DNA from: Stercoripulliclostridium_A sp964480195
GTDB taxonomy: Bacteria; Bacillota; Clostridia; Christensenellales; DTU072
Direction of reading: 5' to 3'
Length of the DNA: 11,570 nt
NCBI GenBank assembly: GCA_964480195.1
Contig: CAYZOJ010000050.1
Span: 1 to 11,570, forward strand
Part shown: one piece after another, positions 6,972 through 11,570 of the stretch
Layout: each line of letters begins with the position of its first letter
Position numbering within the stretch: the stretch's first letter is position 1
Program-made: the position numbers and the translations under genes
Notes under the pieces: generated by a model
What the model saw: only the letters and a program-made list of their open reading frames with translations
Databases searched by the model: none
Told to the model about the DNA's origin: nothing

Positions 6972-6980
6972 ATTATACCA
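6972..6980 (-). promoter_or_regulatory. extended -10 promoter of the SASA lipoprotein gene
   Basis: The minus strand reads TGGTATAAT at 6980-6972, a perfect extended -10 (TGnTATAAT), placing the start near 6965 and giving a 5' UTR of about 18 bases. No good -35 is seen at 16-18 bases upstream, as is usual for extended -10 promoters. No terminator is visible between the flavodiiron gene and this site, so some read-through is possible. Confidence 0.55.
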
Positions 6981-7013
6981 CATAATGCAACGCGTGCGCG
7001 ACAGGATTTTAGG

Positions 7014-8180
7014 TTACTCCGCATATTCACGGCAGAGCTCGTCTGCCATAGCTTCGATTTGTTCGTAATTTTCATCGGACAACGCCGACAGTATCCGTAC
7101 TCCGTTTTGAGCAAATACTAAGTTTTTGCATTTTTCAAGCTCGGTACGCATTATTTTGGTCGCAAGAGGCGCCCACGATCCGTTCTCGATAAACGCTACC
7201 GTTCTGTTAGAGTAGTTGCGCTCGGTAAGATGGTTTATGAAGTCGCGCATAAACGGGAAAATATCCGCGTTATACGTCGTCGTTGCCAAAACCAGTTTCG
7301 AGTATTTGAACGCCTCTGCCGTCGCGACAGACATGTCGGTACGCGCTAAATCCAATATTTTTACGTCGGGACACCCTGCAGACATTAGCTTTTCCCCGAG
7401 CAACTCGACGGCTTTTTCAGTATTACCGTAAACGGACGTGTAGGCAATAAGTATACCGTCGATTTCCGCTTCATATCGCGACCAAACATCGTATAACCCG
7501 AGATAGCGGTTAAGGTCATCGGTTAAAATCGGACCGTGCAACGGGCATATCGTTTTGATGTCTAATGCGGAGGCTTTACGTAAAACGCTTTGGACTTGCT
7601 TGCCGTATTTGCCGACTATGCCTATATAGTATCTCCGCGCCTCGTCTTCCCAAGGTTCGTCGACGTCGTTTGCTCCGAACTTGCCGAACGCGTCGGCAGA
7701 AAACAACACCCCGTCGGTCACGTCGTATGTAAAAATCACTTCGGGCCAATGCACCATCGGCGCGGTTATAAATTTAAGAACGTGCTTACCGAGAGAGAGC
7801 GTATCCCCCTCTTTTACGACAAGTCTTCGACCCTCAAAATCGTCGTTAAAAAAGTTCTTCATCATTTTGAAAGCTATATCCGTCGATACGATTTTTATGT
7901 ACGGATAAGCCTTTCGGAAGCTTAAAACGTTTGCCGAATGGTCGGGTTCCATATGTTGAACTATGAGATAATCGGGCGTCCTACCATCCAACGCCTTTTG
8001 AACGTTCGATAGCCACTCTTGCTCGAAATTCGCGTCTACGGTATCCAAAACCGCTATTTTGTCATCCAAAATCACATATGAGTTATACGACATACCGTGA
8101 GGCACTTTGTATTGTCCCTCAAAAAGATCTATCTCTTTATCGTTTACTCCGACGTATATTATATCCTTGCTTATAAACAT
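7014..8180 (-). CDS. FprA family A-type flavoprotein (flavodiiron protein)
   Basis: This 388-residue protein is a class A flavodiiron protein, a cytosolic O2 and/or NO reductase of anaerobes. The metallo-beta-lactamase-like half (about 1-240) carries every expected di-iron ligand: H76-x-E78-x-D80-H81 in HMEPDHS, H144 in APMVHWPE, D163 in SADAFG and H215 in CPLHGP. A flavodoxin-like half follows from about 243, with the FMN phosphate loop TSVYGNT (248-254) and later FMN-contact loops TTTYNADIFPF and ENGSWAP. There is no C-terminal rubredoxin or reductase domain, so electrons must come from a separate rubredoxin. GGAG five to six bases upstream supports the ATG. A near-consensus promoter is overlapped by a Fur/PerR-like operator, implying derepression by iron limitation or oxidative stress. 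It appears to be a single-gene unit with possible read-through into the lipoprotein gene. Confidence 0.95.
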   Translation of the reverse strand: MFISKDIIYVGVNDKEIDLFEGQYKVPHGMSYNSYVILDDKIAVLDTVDANFEQEWLSNVQKALDGRTPDYLIVQHMEPDHSANVLSFRKAYPYIKIVSTDIAFKMMKNFFNDDFEGRRLVVKEGDTLSLGKHVLKFITAPMVHWPEVIFTYDVTDGVLFSADAFGKFGANDVDEPWEDEARRYYIGIVGKYGKQVQSVLRKASALDIKTICPLHGPILTDDLNRYLGLYDVWSRYEAEIDGILIAYTSVYGNTEKAVELLGEKLMSAGCPDVKILDLARTDMSVATAEAFKYSKLVLATTTYNADIFPFMRDFINHLTERNYSNRTVAFIENGSWAPLATKIMRTELEKCKNLVFAQNGVRILSALSDENYEQIEAMADELCREYAE

Positions 8181-8201
8181 AATATCTCCAAATTTTATTA
8201 T

Positions 8202-8222
8202 TGATAATGATTATTATTATCA
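8202..8222. promoter_or_regulatory. Fur/PerR-family operator, two overlapping 7-1-7 sites
   Basis: The 21 bases contain TGATAAT (8202-8208) and ATTATCA (8216-8222) around a GATTATT centre. Against the classic 21-base Fur box (two 7-1-7 heptamer repeats offset by six bases), 19 of 21 positions match. The site begins at the last base of the -10 element and covers the predicted transcription start, an ideal repressor position. The G at the second position of the heptamer favours Fur (TGATAAT) over PerR (TTATAAT), but the family member cannot be decided here. Confidence 0.75.
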
Positions 8223-8250
8223 ATATATACTACATGAAATCTTTTGTCAA
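8222..8250 (-). promoter_or_regulatory. promoter of the flavodiiron gene
   Basis: The minus strand has a perfect TTGACA (8250-8245), a 17-base spacer and TATATT (8227-8222). The transcription start should lie near 8215, inside the operator, giving a 5' UTR of about 35 bases with GGAG before the ATG at 8180. Confidence 0.8.
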
Positions 8251-8280
8251 GCAAAAAGATGCGGTCTTGGAAAATTGTCC

Positions 8281-8363
8281 ACCCAAAAAAACGCCAAACG
8301 ATTGCCCTGATCATTACCTACATTCTGCTCGGGACCACTACACCACAAAAAAACCGCCAAACG
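8281..8363. repeat. imperfect direct repeat next to the assembly gap
   Basis: ACCCAAAAAAACGCCAAACG (8281-8300) recurs as a near copy with one extra C at 8342-8363, ending exactly at the gap. The offset is about 62 bases. On the minus strand each copy reads CGTTTGGCG(G) followed by seven T residues. Only two copies are visible and the intervening sequences do not match each other. It may be the edge of a tandem repeat that broke the assembly. Otherwise nothing recognisable is present between the flavodiiron promoter and the gap. Confidence 0.5.
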
Positions 8364-8463
8364 NNNNNNNNNNNNNNNNNNNNNNNNNNNNNNNNNNNNN
8401 NNNNNNNNNNNNNNNNNNNNNNNNNNNNNNNNNNNNNNNNNNNNNNNNNNNNNNNNNNNNNNN
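8364..8463. other. assembly gap of 100 N
   Basis: Exactly 100 N, a scaffold placeholder of unknown true length. It starts at the end of the second repeat copy and ends at the CCA end of the tRNA gene, so sequence downstream of the tRNA, possibly further tRNA genes or an integrated element, is missing. Confidence 0.97.
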
Positions 8464-8539
8464 TGGTGGGTAATAAGGGACTCGAACCCCTGACTTCCTC
8501 CATGTGACGGAGGCACTCTACCAACTGAGTTAATTACCC
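8464..8539 (-). tRNA. tRNA-Val, anticodon CAC
   Basis: The 76-base gene folds as a full cloverleaf with encoded CCA. The acceptor stem is GGGTAAT/ATTACCC. The D arm is ACTC...GAGT with GTTGGTAG, the anticodon stem CCTCC/GGAGG with loop GTCACAT, and the T arm AGGGG/CCCTT with TTCGAGT (one G-T pair). The anticodon at loop positions 34-36 is CAC (8504-8506), reading the valine codon GTG. Position 32 is G and 38 is U; position 32 is normally a pyrimidine, so this loop is a little unusual. The 3' CCA abuts the assembly gap. A clear promoter lies just upstream. Confidence is high for a tRNA and for the valine assignment by anticodon. Confidence 0.95.
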
Positions 8540-8553
8540 TCTCGGTACATTCT

Positions 8554-8583
8554 ATTATATATGCAGGCTCCCCCTTTTGTAAA
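8554..8583 (-). promoter_or_regulatory. promoter of tRNA-Val
   Basis: The minus strand carries TTTACA (8583-8578), an 18-base spacer and a perfect TATAAT (8559-8554). The start would fall near 8547, about eight bases before the mature 5' end of the tRNA. Confidence 0.75.
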
Positions 8584-8672
8584 GTGTTTTTTTAAAATAA
8601 CAGCCTACGTTTTAGGAAGCCAGTCGTACCCGATTTCTTAATTAACGCATATGCTTCTCTAATTATACCTCA

Positions 8673-9533
8673 CTACCACTCATATCCGACAACGGCTATT
8701 TCGGGGGAAAGGAACTTGCGTATGCCCTCTTCGTCGCTGTATTCGCTGAACTCGTCCAAAAGTTTGTCGTAGGTTTCAAACCCGCATTCGCATTCCGCGA
8801 GCGAGCCTTCATCAAAGAATCTTGTGCAAGAATAGCAATCGTGAGATTGTCCGAGTTCTTCCTTTTCGAACTTCTTTTTGTTCTCTTCCAAAACAGCCAT
8901 CTTGTCTTCCGCTTTATTGTAGTCGCTGTCTATTAAGTAGTTTATGCGCCTCAAAATCCATCTGGCTCTCGCGTGTCTTTTGGGATCCGCCATAGCTTCT
9001 ACAAGCTCATTGTATTGATTGTATTCTTTGTCGATTCTGTCAAGTGCTTCCGCCTCGGTTATATGCTCCGCTTCACAATAAGCGTCAATAAGACGTTGCT
9101 TTATTCCGAGCACAAAATCTTTTGATTCGGCACTCTCAAGCGCATATATGGTATCCCAAAAATGATCATCATCTTCTTCTGAAAATAACGTATTGACGTC
9201 ATCGAGGGTCCACGTGTCAAAATCGAGTGTGAATGCTTCAAAAATCCATTCATCTTCTTTTCTGTGTTCTTCGTACCGCTCACGTATCTTTTTTACCAAA
9301 TCACGACGGACTTCTTCTACGCTCTTTCCGCCACAATACCAGTTGAATTTGCCACGGAGATTTTCTTCACACTCTACGCATACGCATATGAACCACACTA
9401 TCTTTTGGAGCGGTTCCGTAATGGCAAACGAGAATTTGTAGTTCCTTTTTATCTCAGCTGTTCTTTGTATCGACAACGAGTGCGTGGACGAGCTATTGGT
9501 TTCGAATACGGATTGTCTTATTACTTTTTTCAT
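8673..9533 (-). CDS. uncharacterised protein with N-terminal FETNSSSTHS motif and two Cys clusters
   Basis: I do not recognise a function for this 286-residue soluble, acidic protein. Its N terminus, basic MKKVIRQSV followed by FETNSSSTHSLSI (10-22), matches a motif I have seen in uncharacterised proteins of Firmicutes and phages, always at the extreme N terminus. Two cysteine groups could each hold a metal: C50-x-C52-xx-C55 with C67, and C233-xx-C236 with C248-x-C250. Long charged helices lie between (about 70-225), and the C terminus is FLSPEIAVVGYEW. There is no signal peptide or membrane segment. The start is supported by GAGGT five bases upstream and by the motif position. It is monocistronic, with an extended -10 promoter, between an mgtE terminator and a tRNA gene, a common setting for acquired genes. 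A phage or mobile origin is only a possibility. Confidence 0.85.
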   Translation of the reverse strand: MKKVIRQSVFETNSSSTHSLSIQRTAEIKRNYKFSFAITEPLQKIVWFICVCVECEENLRGKFNWYCGGKSVEEVRRDLVKKIRERYEEHRKEDEWIFEAFTLDFDTWTLDDVNTLFSEEDDDHFWDTIYALESAESKDFVLGIKQRLIDAYCEAEHITEAEALDRIDKEYNQYNELVEAMADPKRHARARWILRRINYLIDSDYNKAEDKMAVLEENKKKFEKEELGQSHDCYSCTRFFDEGSLAECECGFETYDKLLDEFSEYSDEEGIRKFLSPEIAVVGYEW

Positions 9534-9559
9534 TTTTGACCTCGATTAGATGATAACAT

Positions 9560-9568
9560 ATTATATCA
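9560..9568 (-). promoter_or_regulatory. extended -10 promoter of the FETNSSSTHS-motif gene
   Basis: The minus strand reads TGATATAAT at 9568-9560, an extended -10 with a perfect TATAAT. A second possible pair is TTGTAA, 17 bases, TATCAT a few bases further downstream. Either gives a short 5' UTR before the GAGGT site and the ATG at 9533. Confidence 0.55.
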
Positions 9569-9588
9569 GGATTTACAACACCGAAAAT

Positions 9589-9614
9589 AAAAAAAGCGCC
9601 GTATTTACGGCGCT
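9589..9614 (-). terminator. rho-independent terminator of mgtE
   Basis: AGCGCCGT (9595-9602) pairs with ACGGCGCT (9607-9614) around a four-base loop. The minus-strand transcript ends in seven T residues (complement of 9589-9595). It lies about 13 bases beyond the mgtE stop. Confidence 0.92.
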
Positions 9615-9626
9615 CGATACTTTATA

Positions 9627-11297
9627 TTACGATAGAAGCGTAACAGCCAATGCGCAATAGATTATCAGCGATACGGAATCGACTATCGTTGTAATGAACG
9701 GCGACGCGACGACCGCGGGGTCAAGCTTACACTTCTTTACCAAAAGCGGGAGCGTACAGCCTACCAGCTTAGAAATCACTACCGTTACGAACAGCGCAAG
9801 CGAAATGACCGCGCACATTACAGGCGTATAATCCGCATAACCGAATAAAAGGTTTTCGATTAGCAGGAGTTTTACAAAGCACGCGACGGACAGCACGGCG
9901 CCGAGCAAAATCGAAGCGCGAAGCTCTTTCCATTGTACGCGGAAAACATCTCTTGTGCTTAACTCGTTTAGCACAAGCGAACGAATTACGGTAACGGAAG
10001 CTTGGCTTCCTGCATTACCGCCGGTATCCATCATCATAGGAACGCAAGCAAAAAGCACCGAACTTATGGCATTGAGCCTTGACTCGTACATATTTATGAT
10101 AAGCCCGGTAAATGTAGACGATACCATAAGAATGATAAGCCACGGTATGCGGTTTTTGAAAATCTCGCCTATACTTGTTTTAAGGTACGGCTTATCGGAC
10201 GGCTTGATAGCGTTAATCTTTTCGATATCTTCGGTCGCCTCTTCTTGCAAAACGTCCATAGCGTCGTCGACGGTAACGATACCGACGATGCGTTTTTCAT
10301 CGTCTACGACGGGGATTGCAAGGAAGTCGTAATCGGAAAGTTTGGTTGCGACGTCTTCCTTATCGTCGTGAGTGTGAACCCAAATGACGTTTTCTTCCAT
10401 TACGTCGCCGACGAATGCGTCGGACTTTGCAAGGAGCAAATCTTTAACCGTTACTACGCCCAAAAGGTGTTTGGTCTTGTCGGTAACGTAACACGTGTAA
10501 ATCGTTTCCTTGTCGATAGCGGTTTCTCTTATGCGCGAAAAAGCCTCCGCTATGGTCATTTCAGGGAACAGCACGACGAACTCGACAGTCATTATACTGC
10601 CGGCGCTGTCGTGCGGATACTTCAGGATTTCGTTTACGTACGCCCTTGTTTCGGCATCGGCGCGCGCCAAAAGACGTCTGACGACGTTTGCGGGCATTTC
10701 CTCGATAATGTCTACGACGTCGTCGACGAACAACTCGTCCATAACGCCTTTGAGTTCCTTATCCGAAAACTTTGCAAGTAGCTGGGACTGGATGTCGGGC
10801 GAAAGCTCTACGAACGTATCCGCCGCCATATCCTTGGGCAAAAGGCGGAATATTACGATGCATTCGTCGATTTCGAGTTCGTCGAGTATCTCCGCGATAT
10901 CGACCTCGTTGGTGTTTGCAAGTACCTCTTTCAGAACGGCAAACTTGCGATCCGACAAAAGACTGCGTATCTCGTCGGTGTCAACGATACGACTTGCAAC
11001 GGTTGCGGGCAGGCTCTCGATAAGGTCAATGGTATCGTCTTCCGATACCGAGTCCATAACGTCTTGAAGCTTGTCCTCGTGCAAGCTGTTAATGACGTAC
11101 TCTTGCTTTTCGGGGTCGATTTCCGTGAGGCAATCCGCAAGCTTATCCGAGTCCATCAAACGACAGACCCTTATAAGGTCCTCGTCCTCGAACTCACTCA
11201 AAAGCTCTACCGCACGATTCAGCTCCAAATCGTCGATAATTGATGCGATTTCGGAATACTCCTCATTCGCCAAAAAAGTTTTAATTCTGTCTTCCAC
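9627..11297 (-). CDS. mgtE: MgtE-family Mg2+ channel with duplicated N domain
   Basis: This 556-residue protein is about 100 longer than a typical MgtE (about 450). The extra length is a second copy of the helical-superhelix N domain: residues about 14-105 and 118-210 align throughout, for example DKLQDVMDSVSEDDTIDLIESLPATV against KELKGVMDELFVDDVVDIIEEMPANV. Then come two CBS domains (about 235-290 and 296-352), a plug-helix region and five membrane segments (about 384-555). The pore has the P-x-x-x-D-T-G-G-N-A-G-x-Q motif (420-432) and DPAVVASPFITTIVD with Asp540, equivalent to the Mg2+-binding Asp in Thermus MgtE. The GTG at 11297 is the only in-frame start before a TGA 12 bases upstream, and it has no Shine-Dalgarno site. 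In contrast a leader ORF just upstream has an excellent one. N and CBS domains sense cytosolic Mg2+ and gate the pore in characterised members. Confidence 0.93.
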   Translation of the reverse strand: MEDRIKTFLANEEYSEIASIIDDLELNRAVELLSEFEDEDLIRVCRLMDSDKLADCLTEIDPEKQEYVINSLHEDKLQDVMDSVSEDDTIDLIESLPATVASRIVDTDEIRSLLSDRKFAVLKEVLANTNEVDIAEILDELEIDECIVIFRLLPKDMAADTFVELSPDIQSQLLAKFSDKELKGVMDELFVDDVVDIIEEMPANVVRRLLARADAETRAYVNEILKYPHDSAGSIMTVEFVVLFPEMTIAEAFSRIRETAIDKETIYTCYVTDKTKHLLGVVTVKDLLLAKSDAFVGDVMEENVIWVHTHDDKEDVATKLSDYDFLAIPVVDDEKRIVGIVTVDDAMDVLQEEATEDIEKINAIKPSDKPYLKTSIGEIFKNRIPWLIILMVSSTFTGLIINMYESRLNAISSVLFACVPMMMDTGGNAGSQASVTVIRSLVLNELSTRDVFRVQWKELRASILLGAVLSVACFVKLLLIENLLFGYADYTPVMCAVISLALFVTVVISKLVGCTLPLLVKKCKLDPAVVASPFITTIVDSVSLIIYCALAVTLLS

Positions 11298-11334
11298 GAT
11301 TAAATTTCGTCAATAAAACAACGGATAAAGACCG
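11298..11334 (-). promoter_or_regulatory. leader-mgtE spacer with a weak hairpin that has an alternative partner
   Basis: Just after the leader ORF, GACGG (11336-11332, overlapping the leader stop) can pair with CCGTT (11324-11320) and is followed by TGTTTTATTG, a poor terminator-like shape. The same heptamer TCCGTTG occurs earlier inside the leader ORF (11379-11373), so GACGG has two mutually exclusive partners. A 4-bp stem ACGA/TCGT also touches the GTG start of mgtE. All stems are short, so function is conjecture. Confidence 0.3.
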
Positions 11335-11406
11335 TCAACGAACAATAAGCGCAAGCCACGCTCTACTTCGTCCAACGGAATCCTCATCGCATCGATGATG
11401 TTTCAT
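11335..11406 (-). CDS. 23-codon leader ORF upstream of mgtE
   Basis: An ATG at 11406 with a perfect AGGAGG eight bases upstream opens a 23-codon frame ending in TGA. The peptide begins MKHHRCDEDS and ends AWLALIVR. It lies just inside the mgtE transcript, about 25 bases from the predicted start site, and stops 37 bases before the mgtE GTG. The ORF is out of frame with mgtE, so it is not a mis-called N terminus, and the mgtE family N terminus is already complete at the GTG. The acidic D-E-D run at codons 7-9 recalls low-Mg2+ ribosome-destabilising leaders such as enterobacterial MgtL, by analogy only. The RNA can also form a 9-bp helix with two G-U pairs, GTGCAAGTC (11415-11407) with GGCTTGCGC (11357-11349), spanning the Shine-Dalgarno-to-ATG region. 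It has no known homologue that I recognise. Confidence 0.55.
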   Translation of the reverse strand: MKHHRCDEDSVGRSRAWLALIVR

Positions 11407-11437
11407 GACTTGCACCTCCTATTGTTATGATATTGTA

Positions 11438-11466
11438 ATTTTACACCCTTTGTGCCCGTAAGTCAA
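11438..11466 (-). promoter_or_regulatory. promoter of the mgtE transcript
   Basis: The minus strand has TTGACT (11466-11461), exactly 17 bases of spacer, and TAAAAT (11443-11438), each one mismatch from consensus. The start should fall near 11431, leaving a 5' UTR of about 135 bases before mgtE that contains the leader ORF. Confidence 0.8.
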
Positions 11467-11493
11467 CAAAAAATTAAAACGCATTTTCCGCAT

Positions 11494-11522
11494 AAAAAGG
11501 CGACGCATTAAGGCGTCGCCTT
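11494..11522 (-). terminator. rho-independent terminator of an upstream minus-strand gene
   Basis: AAGGCGACGC (11497-11506) and GCGTCGCCTT (11513-11522) form a perfect 10-bp GC-rich stem with a six-base loop. The minus-strand transcript continues into five T residues. It insulates the mgtE promoter from a gene beyond the right edge. One minus-strand frame is open from the edge to a TAG at about 11544-11542, which could be that gene's last few codons, but this is too short to call. The remaining bases show nothing else. Confidence 0.85.
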
Positions 11523-11570
11523 CTATTAATACCAAAACGCTCTAAAAGAAAACACTATATCTTGCGATTA

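Noticed and set aside
8281..8363. CRISPR array
   Set aside because: Only two imperfect copies of about 20 bases, no regular spacers and no cas genes in the window.
8201..8524. Open frames reading through the 100-N gap and the tRNA
   Set aside because: They exist only because N codons carry no stops, and they overlap a tRNA gene and a promoter/operator.
8575..8625. Terminator for the FETNSSSTHS-motif gene
   Set aside because: Only a 4-bp CCTA/TAGG stem precedes a mixed T/A tract, too weak to call.
9955..10035. Short dyads inside mgtE such as GTGCTTAACTCGTTTAGCAC
   Set aside because: They lie within conserved coding sequence and carry no T-run or promoter context; treated as chance.
10245..11067. 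Long plus-strand open frames opposite mgtE (178 and 185 codons)
   Set aside because: They are antisense shadows of a clear mgtE gene; their low-complexity Ser/Thr-rich translations and lack of ribosome-binding sites give no support.
11298..11437. M-box (ykoK) or other known metal riboswitch upstream of mgtE
   Set aside because: I looked for the conserved M-box segments (GGTGAGGCTCC-like and the later conserved core) and did not see them; the region instead holds an ORF with a strong ribosome-binding site. A covariance search would settle this.

Overview
The window looks like a contig from an anaerobic, probably gut-associated, low-to-mid GC member of the Clostridia (Bacillota), most likely a metagenome-assembled genome. 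The evidence is an FprA-type flavodiiron protein, clear Shine-Dalgarno sites and sigma-A-like promoters, a Fur/PerR-type operator, an MgtE magnesium channel, and sugar-salvage genes typical of glycan-using gut Firmicutes. Two runs of exactly 100 N (5970-6069 and 8364-8463) are scaffold gaps, so whatever lies across them is unknown. The taxonomic placement is inference.

Layout. At 1-500 there is an AT-rich segment with a perfect 18-base palindrome and the only plus-strand gene, a small four-helix-bundle (S23/Avd-like) protein whose transcript looks leaderless. A bidirectional terminator (469-500) separates it from everything else, which is on the minus strand. From 4461 down to 555 runs one operon: an N-acetylhexosamine-1-kinase-like sugar kinase, a small cytosolic CBM9-like protein (ATGA overlap with the kinase), UDP-glucose/UDP-HexNAc 4-epimerase (galE), and a PLP aminotransferase (TAATG overlap with galE). 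Upstream of it sit a MATE exporter (4490-5899) and a sialate-O-acetylesterase-like (SASA) lipoprotein cut by gap 1. A strong terminator hairpin lies directly on top of the MATE ribosome-binding site.

Next comes an FprA flavodiiron protein (7014-8180). Its consensus-like promoter is overlapped by a two-fold Fur-box-like operator. A repeat-bearing intergenic stretch leads into gap 2. A tRNA-Val(CAC) gene abuts the other side of that gap. Then come a 286-residue protein of unknown function with the N-terminal motif FETNSSSTHS, and an MgtE magnesium channel with a duplicated N domain. MgtE is preceded by a strong promoter and a 23-codon leader ORF with a far better ribosome-binding site than mgtE itself. 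A terminator at 11494-11522 closes an upstream minus-strand transcript whose gene lies mostly outside the window.

How the genes work together. The kinase, CBM9-like protein and GalE fit intracellular salvage of amino sugars or galacto-/lacto-N-biose units. A surface acetylesterase nearby would suit host-glycan use, but it is a separate transcription unit. The flavodiiron protein is an O2/NO detoxification unit under metal- or peroxide-responsive control. The most novel-looking element is the mgtE leader: a short ORF with an acidic D-E-D run followed by competing short hairpins. It resembles peptide-based Mg2+ attenuators in architecture, and I see no M-box there.
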